A DNA stretch of 64,000 nt from assembly GCA_037367405.1 (NCBI GenBank), contig JAZKJV010010762.1:372001-436000 (forward strand). Direction: 5' to 3'. The DNA comes from Ottelia alismoides (lineage: Eukaryota; Streptophyta; Magnoliopsida; Alismatales; Hydrocharitaceae). The notes under the pieces are model-generated. The model saw only the letters and a list, made by a program, of their open reading frames with translations, was not told the DNA's origin and did not search any database. Shown piece by piece: positions 48,763 through 58,100 of this stretch (positions are counted from its first letter, which is position 1; every line of letters begins with the position of its first letter). Made by a program: the position numbers and the translations under genes.

Positions 48763-50283
48763 ACATGGCTCCTAGACCTAGACGTATTCGGGAGGTCCCT
48801 GAACCTCCCCAGCAGCCACAGGGCGGTTCTTCTGATGCAGGTAGTGGATCTACACCGAGACGGCGTGGACCGGCTCAGTGTAGATTCTTAGACCGTCTCG
48901 CACCAGGGCAGACGTTACCTTTACGTATTGTTGGCGGAGATGCGGTAGGAGAGAACTCCACGGAGTTCCAGAGCTACCTTGGCCAGGTTGCCCGTGCGCG
49001 CGTCCCCATCACCACTCACGACTTCCGACAGCTTCCTTATGCTGTCAAGGCTGCCATACTTGCTGATCTGGAGGTATTCTAAAATCTTAAAACAGTTTTT
49101 GCATTTTATGACGTAATCGTTATTATATTTGTTGTATCAGGCTGTATTTACATGGGAACGCAGTACCCATGTCGATTCTCAGATTTTATCCCATGCTGCT
49201 GAGATGTTGCGTCGATACAAGGGACGCATAAAAGCTAAGGTAAGATTTTTTTATTAATATTTAATATCAAGATATTTACATATTGACTATATTTATTTCT
49301 CCATTTGTAGTACTTCAACCCCCAGATTCCATATGAGCAGCTTGTGCAGAATATCCCTCCTGGTGTTACACCAGAGCAATGGAGGGAGCTGATTAATTTT
49401 TGGTCCAGTGACGATTTTGCGGTATGTATATAGTTTTCTTAGTTTTTTCTTTTATTTTTATATTGACATTGTGAAATTTCAGTCGATTTCTTCCAAGAAT
49501 ACGACGAATCGTTCGAAAAGGTTTACGTCGACGCATAAGATGGGAAGGAAGAACACCAACCAATTGAAGGACGACTTTGTAAGTATTTAAAAGATATTTA
49601 CAACGATTAATTTTGAGTCTTAAACAATTTTAAGAATTTGTTTAACTTTTTATAGTTGAGGGAAAATGAACGAGAAATGACCCGCATAGAGGTTTTTGCT
49701 GGGTCAAAGAGCAGAGACTTAGGAGGAGAGGTGCAGTGGGTTGATGAAGCCTACGCACCAATACATGTAAGTATAAATACAATTTTTACTTAAAGGATTA
49801 GTTATGATAATATACTAAATTAATTTTCTATTTCTCATATGCAGGAGGAAATGATTAGGCTCTCTACCACCTCCTCGCTGGATAGCACGGGGACGAGCAA
49901 TCCCCCGTTGACGGCCGATGACGCCTTCCGTCAAGCCACTGGTCCAGAACATAGTGGACGCATCCGTTGCGGAGGACGGGGCGAAACGATCCGTACATGA
50001 TACGGAATGGGTGGTGCAGGTGGGTCGCAGTCTTCCTCGCAGGGAAGCCAGAGAGAAAGAGAGATGGAGAGGGAACTGCGCGAAGTAAAGGCAACGATGA
50101 ATGCACAAGCTGCGGAGATGGCACAAATGCGTATGGACATGGCGAATTTCATGTCCTTAGTAAGCCGTCTTCAAAGTCAAGCCACGCCCCCTATACAACC
50201 TGCACATCTCGGCGATGACGAGGAGAGTGAGGAGGAAACCGAAGAGAGTGACGGGAGTGACGGGAGTGGCGCATCAGAGTAGG
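48763..50283 (+). pseudogene. CACTA TNPA/Transposase_24-like gene, six exons, one stop
   Basis: Exons with GT-AG borders: 48763-49073 (ATG at 48765, MAPRPRRIREVPEPP), 49141-49239 (AVFTWERSTHVDS), 49311-49421 (YFNPQIPYEQLVQNIPPGV, TPEQWRELINFW), 49483-49578 (SSKNTTNRSKRFTSTHKMG), 49656-49766 (VQWVDEAYAP) and 49845-50283. The S.KN..NR....H..G block is typical of plant Transposase_24 proteins, which accompany TNP2 and bind subterminal repeats. In the last exon a TGA (about 49998) interrupts ETIRT|YGMGGAGG. The same frame then runs on through a predicted coiled coil (REMERELREVKATM) to an acidic end, DGSDGSGASE. Without the stop it would be an ordinary family member. Confidence 0.75.
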
Positions 50284-50564
50284 TGGCATGGAGTTAGTAT
50301 CCTAGTTAATTTTTATCCTTTAATTGTAATATTTTTTATTAATGTCTAATATTATGTAGACTTGTTATCGTTTATTAATGTTGTTTTATGATTATGTTGT
50401 TGGATGTTGTGATATAGTTAGTTGTTGGATGTTGTGGTTTGTTCTTTTGCAGAGAAGAATGATTGGTGTTGTAGAGTTTATTATGTTCATATTGTTGTCA
50501 GGTGTAATATTGAATGATGTAAGGAACATATCAGAATATATAATTTTTTTTCCTGTCATGGTTT

Positions 50565-51405
50565 ATTGGGGACGGTTGTAACCGTCCCGTCTAGAGCTAC
50601 AGAAACGTCCCTCCAGCCAGAACAAATCACGGAGACTATTGGGGACGGTTCTAACCGTCCCCATTAGGAAAGCGCAATTGGGACGGTTAGAACCGTCCCT
50701 AATAGTCTTCTGTTGGCGTCGCTATAGATGCTACACTAGAGGGGACGGTTACAACCGTCCCTAATAGTCTTCTGTTGGCGTCGCTATAGACTTTTCCAGG
50801 CTTCTGTTGGCGTCGCAAAAGACCTAAAGTGTAGATGGGACGGTTGTAACCGTCCCTAAATGCAAATGTATGCGACGGTTGTAACCGTCCCTTATACTCT
50901 GAAGGTCTTTTTGCGACGCCAACAGAAACCTGGAAAAGTCTATAGCGACGCCAACAGAAGACTATTAGGGACGGTTGTAACCGTCCCCTCTAGTTCGGCA
51001 GACGCGACGGTTGAAACCGTCCCGTATATACTTATGTTGGCGTCGCTATATACGCTAAGGTAAAGGGGACGGTTACAACCGTCCCATCTGCGTAACGCAT
51101 GCGACGGGGGTAACCGTCCCCAAAGGTTTTCTAGAGCCGTCTCAAAATGTTGAAGACCATTAGGGACGGTTGTAACCGTCTCTAATAATATAGGTTGTAG
51201 GGACAGTCGCAACCGTCCCTAATAGCCTTCGTGTAAGGGACGGTTACAACCGTCCCCAATGGTTGATTACATGAGACGGTTGTCAGAAGCGTCCCATATA
51301 GTCAAATGAGACGGTTGCTGAAGGGACGGTTTAGGAACCGTCCCCGTTGATCAGAGGGGACGGTTCTAGAGACAAAAAGGACGGTCTACGACCGTCCCCT
51401 TAGAC
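50565..51405. repeat. Array of GGGACGGTTnnAACCGTCCC palindromes at the CACTA 3' end
   Basis: About 15 copies, some imperfect, of an 18-22-bp palindrome with core GACGGTT-2/3 nt-AACCGTC. Between copies a second motif, TTGGCGTCGCTATAGA/GCGACGCCAACAGAA, recurs in both orientations. Subterminal arrays of this kind are where CACTA proteins of the TNPA type bind. Confidence 0.85.
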
Positions 51406-52037
51406 CCACCCGCCTGTAGTGGGAGTGGCTGGAGGTGAGGAAGTATTAGGCAGAAGAGGGGCTGGGGGGAGGAGCCACGGGCAAATGAGGAGGGTGCAAG
51501 GGATGAGCAGTAGGCGGGGAAGGAGGATGGGACACAATAGAGGAGCAACGAGCGGAGGAGGGGGCACGGAGGAGGAGCAGTGGTCGGAGGAGGCTGGGGA
51601 GGAGCAACGGGCGGAGGTCTTGTTCGACGACCTTGACGGGCATGGGGGAGGAGGCTAGGGAGTCGGGGGAGGAGAGAGCACCGGAGGATGGGGAAGGAGT
51701 AGGGGAGGAGGTTGAAAGATATTTTTAACCCTTTTTTATAATTTAATTCCCTTTGTGTCTCCAAAGTTAACGTCCGTTTACGTTGTAGATGGACGGCAAC
51801 TAACCCGAGGAGCACAAGTGATAAAACAAGAAGTTAAGGACATAACTGATATTCGTAAAAAGGGAGGGACATAACTGATATTGCAATATCTCGGAGGGGA
51901 ACAACTGATAAAACACATAATATTATAATCATGCATGAACTTAATCCTCTTCAGTAAAGAGAATTCAGTTTAAACTGTTCGGATCTTTCATTAAATGGCT
52001 TCACAATTTCTTATTTCTTATTATGTGTTATATGCAG

Positions 52038-53197
52038 AGCTTGTTAGCTAAATTTGCAAAGATGACGGGGGCTTCATTATCCAGAGTTTGGACGCCAAAC
52101 GTGACTCATTTCAAGGCTTCTACTGACGAGTTGGGTGCATGCAGCAGAACACTGAAATATCTTATGGCCATTTTGAACGGAAAATGGATACTTAAGATAG
52201 AGTGTGAGCCCTACAAATATTCCCCTTCTCTCTTTTATATCAGTGTGCTTATCATTGCTATTTTAATGATCAAACTTCAATCTGAAAACCAGGGATAAAG
52301 GCATGCATGGAAGCAAAATGTTTAGTTGATGAAGAGAGCTATGAAATCATCCATGATATAGATGGATTCTTTGATGGGCCAAAGGTCGGAAGGACACGAA
52401 TAATGGACAAGGTATGCAACTTATTATAATATGAAACTTGCAAACACTTGGCATGGAGCTTTGTAACATGGGCTCTCTTGTGATTTTATAACATATATTT
52501 TTCATAACACCTTCAGAATCACGCTCCTGAAACAATCATAATATTCTTAGGTAAAAATTCAGGTTGCTTTTGAAAATCACTTCATGATGTGTGGAGAACT
52601 TCTTAAATAAGGAAAACTACATTCCACAGCTTCATTGTAAAAAAACATACTTCTTCAGAGGATCAAATCAGGCTTCTCTGAAGTGAAATTTCTCTCCAGC
52701 CATGCTTGATAACATGCTTTGAACTTAGATTCATGTTATTTCAAACTTAAAACTAAATCTGATTGTGAATTGCAATTGTCAATAAGCTGCAACTCTTGAT
52801 CCCTTTCTCTCTCTTTAATCTTATTGTTCCATTGCATATAATGATCGTCGTGCACTTGTATATTACAGGCACCTCCAATCTTCAGTGGACTGAGCTTTTA
52901 CTTTTGCGGCCATTTTGTACCTTCTTACAAGGGCTGCCTTGAGGATTTGATCTCTGTTGCTGGTGGGATGATATTAAAGGAAAATGAGTCACTTAACTAT
53001 GTATCCAGATCCTTGGTTCCGACGTCCTTTGTAGTTTACAACACAGATCCTCCTCAAGAATGTGATTTGGTTGATCAAGCCGATGCAATTAAGACGAGAC
53101 GTGAAGAGGCGGATGCTTTTGCTTCTCCCAAGTTGTTGCTCACATATGGGTCATTGATTCCATTGCTGCTTGCAAGCTCCAGCCTTATTTCTGTTGA
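52038..53197 (+). pseudogene. BARD1: BARD1-like exons 11-13 (BRCT1 end and BRCT2), frameshifted near the C-terminus
   Basis: Exon 11 (52038-52203) encodes SLLAKFAKMTGASLSRVW, PNVTHFKAS and CSRTLKYLMAILNGKWILK, the core of BRCT1. Exon 12 (52293-52411) starts with the split Trp codon (W)IKACMEAKCLVDEESYEI. Exon 13 (from 52869) gives BRCT2: IFSGLSFYFCGHF, YKGCLEDLISVAGG, FVVYNTDPPQECDL and REEADAFAS. At 53127 the frame slips; one frame over, the expected end is perfectly preserved: QVVAHIWVIDSIAACK, then LQPYFC and a TGA at 53195-53197. As written, the protein instead ends in an unrelated tail with a TGA at 53220. Confidence 0.88.
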
Positions 53198-53222
53198 GAT
53201 GGGCGCATCGTTTCATCCATGA

Positions 53223-54012
53223 CCATTTTTTGGGCTATGTTTGCTACTATACTAACATCTATATTTAGATGGTTTCATTTATTTGAATATCTAAACTCTG
53301 CTATGTTTCATCCATGACCATTAGTTGTAGCATGCAACTGCACTTTGTTGAGCTCATGGTGTTAATTAATTTGACCGCACGGGTATATGAAAAAGGAACA
53401 TGGGTTTTTATTTTTTTAGGGCAAAGCCATTGTCTGAAAGCTCGGCGGATTGGGTCACAGCAGTATAATATACGGTTCCTTCCCATTCCCACCCAATCCG
53501 AATAGCCTTGGAAATATCCAAGTCCAGTTTGTTTATTGTTTCCATTGAGAAGGTTCTTGGAAGAGTAAATTGCTGAGGAAAAAATGTTCCACCAAAATTC
53601 AATGCTTTCTACATCATTTGTCAGGATGATGTTTCTTGACATGTCTTTTGAAAGGGATTGCAGGGATGATTCCATAACCTTGTAATTCAACACATCCTTT
53701 ATCTGCACATAAAATCCCCCTAAAAAACAAACATTTGCCCGATGTAAATTTGTTATTAGAGATGCAAACAATTGGATATAGACATAGGTATTATAATATC
53801 CTTGTTTGAATAAGAGGGTGAAATGTTTGGCTCATCTGCATCATCTCTTGTTCAAGCTTCCAATGGTTTGATTGATTTGACTTGTCCTTACGTATAACAT
53901 ATAAGTTCGCTTGGCTTTCCCTTGTAGTGACAGCTCATAGCATTGACCAGTGGAAAAAGGTGTGTGTCTCTCTCTCTCGGACCTTCCGGAAAGTTGGCTC
54001 TCGTTGACCAGA
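53223..54012. other. Downstream flank of the BARD1-like gene
   Basis: About 0.8 kb. The start may be the old 3' untranslated region. A minus-strand frame at 53301-53771 (156 codons) has no recognisable family. No other gene seen. Confidence 0.4.
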
Positions 54013-54404
54013 GGGTGCGTTTGATTGACGGGTTAAGGCGGGTTAAACTGGTAGAGGGTAATCCGTTTTTGTATTTTGATGTTTGGATAGAGGGTTAAAC
54101 TGGGGGTGGGTTAGAAGTGGGTTTGGGGTGATATGATTGTATTAGAATTTGAAAAAGTGAGTAGTTATTGTGATGCGATTGTATTGAAGTTTGGAAAAGT
54201 GAGTAGAAGTGGAGTAGTTTACAATTTTTTATATGATATGATGGTATAATATATTATTTTTTGATAGGATTGATGATGTAAAATTGATTTATTTAATTTT
54301 TTAAAAAAAGAATAAAGTGGGGCCCACGGGGAGAGAGAGGGGGATGTGAGTTAAGGGGGATAAACTCCCCTAACCCGCGGGTAACCCGCTGGCCGAACGG
54401 GGCC
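54013..54404. mobile_element. MITE copy 1 (PIF/Harbinger-like), forward
   Basis: 392 bp. The left end reads GGGTGCGTTTGATTG, then ACGGGTTA. The right end, on the other strand, begins GGCCCCGTTCGG and also reaches AGCGGGTTA. TTA follows on the right (54405); the left TTA is not preserved. It shares about 340 bp with an inverted copy at 55176-55515. Confidence 0.7.
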
Positions 54405-55175
54405 TTAGCTCAAAATTTCACAACAAAATTCAGTGTAAATCTTAGACCCAACATTATTACGTTACCAATTTGGTTCTAATATATCTAGGTAATAAGAAAC
54501 TTTAAAAAATCGAGATTCAAGAAGGATATAGTGCACTCTAACTTGAAGATCGCCTTCTTGGGTTCTTTAACTCCTTTCCTCATGAACTTGATTGATCACC
54601 TAAATCCATAAATCATTCACCTGATTAGGATCAAAATGTACTAATAAAGTAAATCTGAGCTAAACAAGTTGAAAAGGAGAATGACTTTTGCCTTCTAACA
54701 AGCACATTATTAATATTTACCTCTAGCCCCTCGTAGCAGATCATATGTCGAGTACCATAAACATAACGTACATATATTACTTATATGATCCAAACATATT
54801 GAATTTATCACTTGAAAAATCACATTATTGACATTACTTGTAAAATCTAGAAAATTTGAATCAAGTGGTTATCTTATAGTTCAGTTGGGTGACAAATTAT
54901 ATCACATTCAGACTTATTATCACAATGCCATATCATCCATATTGATGTCCACTGTAACAACACGCAATTACTACGAGTTATGAATCGTATGAAAGTATTT
55001 TAATACTTTTGGATGTTGGCATTTCCCCTGAAAGGAGCCATTGGTGGGCCTTTGGAAAGTCGGGTCGATTAGGGGGGATGGAGGAGGTTGCTAGGGGCGA
55101 AGCGTAATGAAACCTAAAAAGCACATCGTAAAGAACTCAGCGGGGGTATTCTTGCATTTGAAAACTTAAGGTAGC
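54405..55175. other. Spacer between two inverted MITE copies
   Basis: AT-rich DNA with no gene recognised. It would form the loop if the flanking MITE copies paired. Confidence 0.5.
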
Positions 55176-55515
55176 ATTCACCCACATCCCCCTCTCTTCC
55201 CGTGGGCTTCACTTTATTCCCTTTTTTAAAAAATTAAATAAATCAATTTTACATCATCAATCCTATCAAAAATAATATATTATACTATCATATCATATAA
55301 AAATTATAACTACTCCGCTTCTACTCACTTTTCCAAACTTCAATACAATCACATCACAATAACTACTAACTTTTTTCAAACTTCAATACAATCATATCAT
55401 CCCAAACCCACTTCTAACCCACCCCCAGTTTAACCCTCTATCCAAACACTAAAATTCAAAAACGGGTTACCCTCTACCAGTTAAAGCCGCTTTAACCCAT
55501 GTACGAAACACACCC
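55176..55515. mobile_element. MITE copy 2, inverted and lacking one end
   Basis: The reverse complement of the 54013-54404 family. The end at 55515 is complete (on the other strand GGGTGTGTTTCG), with TAA next to it at 55516. The other terminal repeat is missing beyond CCCACATCCCCC. The match includes AACCCACTTCTAACCCACCC and the internal ATATTATACTATCATATC-like part. Confidence 0.7.
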
Positions 55516-55539
55516 TAAGGATTTTCTATTAGGGATTTC

Positions 55540-56340
55540 TACCCGGCAGACCCTATAATTTTTGCCAATGACCTCTACGACCTTTGAAACATTGATATTT
55601 CTCCCTCGACCCTGTAAACTTGTTAACCTTTACCCTACAGACCCTGTGTTAACTTCCATCCATTTGACCGTTAAAACTAACCGAATTCTGTTATCTTCCT
55701 TTACATTATACCCATTTTATTAATCAAATTTACTATAAGTGCCACTGAGGAGCCCGTCCCCGTCATCCCCCCCCATCCCTCCCAGCACATGCCGCTGAGG
55801 AGCCCCGTCCCCGGCACCGTCGTCCCGGAGCCCAGATGCTCCTTGTTGTTGAAGCCCCCCTCCCGACCCGTCCGCCGCCTCCCCTGCTGGAAGCATCCCA
55901 CCAGCCCAGCTCCTCGTCGAGGCCCCCCCGCCCCGCCCACAGCTGCTACTGCTCGTTGAAGCCTGCCTCCCACCTGCTCGAACACCCCCTCCCCCCAGCC
56001 AAAATCCTCGCCCTGGTCGCCCCCCGTCATGCCTCCCTTGGGTCGAAGCCCCTCACTCCCCGCTGCTCGGAGCTCTGCAGCTGCTTCTTGTTGAAGCCCC
56101 CACCCTCCCATCGAAACCCCCGTCCCACCTCTCCTGGGTCGAAGCAGCTCCCCCGTTGAAGCCCCCTCGTCGAAGCCCCCGCCCGCAGCTGCTACTATTC
56201 GTCCGCCCGCAGCTGCTACTGCTTGTCCTCCCGCAGATGCTACTGCCCCCCAGTCCCACCTCCCCTGGGTCGAAGCTATCCGCCCCCCGCTGCTCGTTGA
56301 AGCCACCCCCTGTTGACAACGGTTTTTGAGGGGTCGGAAA
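55540..56340. repeat. Possible MULE terminus followed by GC-rich, CCCC-rich repetitive DNA
   Basis: GGGATTTCTACCCGG and phrases such as GACCCTGTAAACTTGTTAACC (55541-55680) resemble long MULE-type termini. From 55740 the DNA is GC-rich with recurring GTTGAAGCCCCC, CAGCTGCTACTG and TCCCACCTCCCCTGGGTCGA phrases at irregular spacing. Open frames on both strands here are low-complexity. No matching right terminus or target duplication was found. Confidence 0.45.
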
Positions 56341-57529
56341 TTAATGGTAAATGTAGTGTCGTTGTTATCCCCAAAAAACCTATGACAAACAAACAAATTT
56401 TTTTATTTTGCTACTTATTAACATGTATAGCGGACATGGTCGAACTCAGGGAGGCTACAAATCCCGAGGGTTATTCAATTAATCGAAAATCAATTAAGAG
56501 AAAAACATGAATCTCAAAGGTCAACTATCCTTAGTTTTCACGATTTTTTATTTTTTTTATTTTTTAATAATATTTTTTCTAATTTTTTTATTTTCTGATT
56601 TTCAATTTTTTAATGATTTTGATTTTGCATTTTATTATTTTTAAAAATAACACTAAGCAATATTCATAAGATCAAAAATACGCACACCAACTCTTTTTGT
56701 AATTTTTTTCAATATATCACAAATGCTCAAAAAATCCAGAGAAAATATTTTTAAGTTTTTAAGTTTTAAAATATTTTTGAGAATTTTTGTGGAATTTTCA
56801 AATGTTTTTGTATTTTTTAAATCAAACAGTGAGAAAATGAGAAATTGTGCACATCCTAGAGTAATTTGCAACTTAAAAAAATTCAAGTACCCAAAACTCC
56901 TGGTAATTATTTTTATGAAAAACTACATGCAAATATCTACAAACAAGAACTGAAATCATATTTTTTTGGATTTTTGTAGAATTTTTTATTATCTTTATAA
57001 TATTTTTAGTATTTTTTATTTTTGGGGTTTTATAGATAATTAATGCACGAAATTTATGTAGAAATTAAAAGACAATGAAATATAACTATCTTAATTTTTT
57101 TTGGAATTTTTGGAATAATATTTAAATTTTTATAAAATTTTGAATTTCGGGAAGATAAAATGACACTATTTTTTGATTTTTTTAAAATATTACACAATGA
57201 TAAAGACTATGATAGGCACATACCCAATTTTTTTTGAGATTTTTTCGAAAAATAAAAACATTTATTTTATCAGAAAGAGCAAGCAAGTTATTGTTCTGCA
57301 GTTCAGGGACTAATATGTAATTATGCAAAAGTTCTGGACTGATAAATCAACAAGCATTAAATGCGGGAAGAAATGTGAAATTTACCCACTAAACATGTGC
57401 CACATACATGACCTTCTAGAGCAGAGACATCTTTGTAATTTTTGAAATGTCTATGGTGCGGATGTAAGTTCCCTCAAAAAGCTTCTAGCAAGGGCACTTC
57501 TGCCAATTTAAGAACTTTCAGGGGCGAGA
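56341..57529. other. Very AT-rich low-complexity DNA
   Basis: 56520-57260 is dominated by poly-T and poly-A runs (TTTTTTATTTTTT type). 57285-57540 is less skewed and reads like a transposon end (GGGACTAATATGTAATTATG, ending GATATTAACCC), unpaired. No gene. Confidence 0.5.
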
Positions 57530-58100
57530 TTGATATTAACCCAATTTAATAATGCCCTAGGGTTCTCCTTCGTTTCCAAACAAAAGGCACCACAGGGACA
57601 ACGGAGTCACCGCCGCCTCTCCCTTTTCTCCTCCTCACGCACGTTGCAGTGGAATGACGGCACGCGGATGCCGTGCTCAAGAGCGGCTGATGGCGGGGCA
57701 CGGCTGCGGGGCTACCGGCAGAGGGCGTGCCACTGGGAGACGGTGATGGCGCGGCAGGCTTCGGCGGTGATGATGTCGGGGCGGCGCTGGATGGGAGGAT
57801 ACTCGCGCACAGGCGCCCGAAGGCGGAGCCGCGAGGACTGCACCTGGAGGCGCGCAGTCGGCGACCTGACGTTCTTCGGGTGATGCGGCAGTAGTCTGGG
57901 GCCAGAGGGCTGGATCAGTGGTGGCTTGTGTGAACGCGGCCAGGCGCTGCCGCGTTGGGAGGCTGGTGCGCAGGGGCCGTGGGGCGACGCTGCCGCCTGG
58001 CTGGTCGGCGGAGGGGCTGCGGGGCGACCAGATGGAGGATGGCGGCAGGGGGTGACAACCCCGCTGCCTGTTGCTATTTTTTATTTTTTTGTAAATGTAA
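57530..58100 (+). other. GC-rich island with unassigned frames
   Basis: An abrupt GC-rich patch in AT-rich surroundings, holding a 117-codon frame (57530-57883, Arg- and Gly-rich) and a 62-codon frame (57926-58114). Neither matches a family I know. It could be DNA captured by a transposon or a gene fragment. I do not call it a gene. Confidence 0.3.

Larger units (their letters stand above)
48034..51421 (+). mobile_element. CACTA (En/Spm-like) element nested in MULE-A
   Basis: 3388 bp. It starts CACTACAAACTGG and ends CGCCTGTAGTG, so both ends have the CACTA terminus. The flanking triplets are AGA (48031-48033) and GGA (51422-51424). In the uninterrupted tandem unit this position reads GGAGGA, so the 3-bp duplication is GGA with one copy mutated. 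It encodes the C-terminal part of a TNP2-type transposase and a TNPA/Transposase_24-like protein. Subterminal palindromes GGGACGGTTnnAACCGTCCC are concentrated at the right end (50565-51405) with a few at the left (48052-48117). Most of the TNP2 catalytic region is missing, so it is defective. Confidence 0.9.
45255..51812. repeat. Four tandem ~423-bp units inside MULE-A, two of them interrupted
   Basis: Unit starts (CATGGGGAGGCCG) lie at 45255, 45678, 46101 and 48002. The spacing is 423, 423 and, after subtracting MULE-B with its duplication, 413 bp. Each unit has a GGAGGAG-rich part, the phrase GTTCGACGACCTTGACG, then AGATATTTTTAACCC, AAAGTTAACGTCCGTTTACG and AACTAACCCGAGGAG. MULE-B interrupts the end of unit 3 and the CACTA element interrupts unit 4. 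Unit 4 runs straight into the right terminal repeat. Proline-rich open frames on the minus strand are by-products of the unit. Confidence 0.88.
44368..51916. mobile_element. MULE-A: Mutator-like element in the BRCT1 intron, heavily nested
   Basis: A perfect 9-bp duplication, ATAATATTA, flanks it (44359-44367 and 51917-51925). Long inverted terminal regions begin GGGTTTTTATCAGTTGTG on the left and, on the other strand at the right, GTGTTTTATCAGTTGT. Each terminal region of about 150 bp holds four copies of a TATCA(G/C)TT(G/A)TGCCC word. No MULE transposase was seen, so it is non-autonomous. Inside are tandem ~423-bp units (45255-51812), MULE-B (46443-47921) and a CACTA element (48034-51421). 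The left 44590-45060 stretch is not repetitive and may be captured host DNA of unknown origin. Confidence 0.88.
24162..53197 (+). pseudogene. BARD1: BARD1/BRCA1-type RING-ePHD-BRCT gene, apparently a pseudogene
   Basis: Thirteen exons can be traced. They encode, in order, an N-terminal RING finger, a low-complexity linker, an extended PHD finger and two BRCT domains, the architecture of plant BARD1/ROW1 and BRCA1. Family members act in the nucleus in homologous-recombination repair and, for BARD1/ROW1, in repression of WUSCHEL. Inferred exons: 24162-24247, 24981-about 25029, 25105-25175, 25251-25355, 25450-25673, 31567-31626 continuing at 34170-34484, 42813-42916, 43234-43421, 43518-about 43621, 43703-43826, 52038-52203, 52293-52411, 52869-53197. 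Lesions: a TAG stop and no splice donor in the RING exon; an LTR element inside exon 6; one extra base at 43319; a TAA at 43584-43586; a frameshift near 53127. Three large insertions inflate introns. The similarity reads closer to BARD1 than BRCA1, but I could not align it. An intact paralogue may exist elsewhere. Confidence 0.85.

Noticed and set aside
50565..51405. CRISPR-like regular repeats
   Set aside because: The repeats are palindromes at irregular spacing within a CACTA element of a plant genome, with similar words between them instead of unique spacers.
55541..57545. A MULE bounded by GGGATTTCTACC and GATATTAACCC
   Set aside because: The two ends are not clear inverted repeats and the flanking 9-mers do not match.
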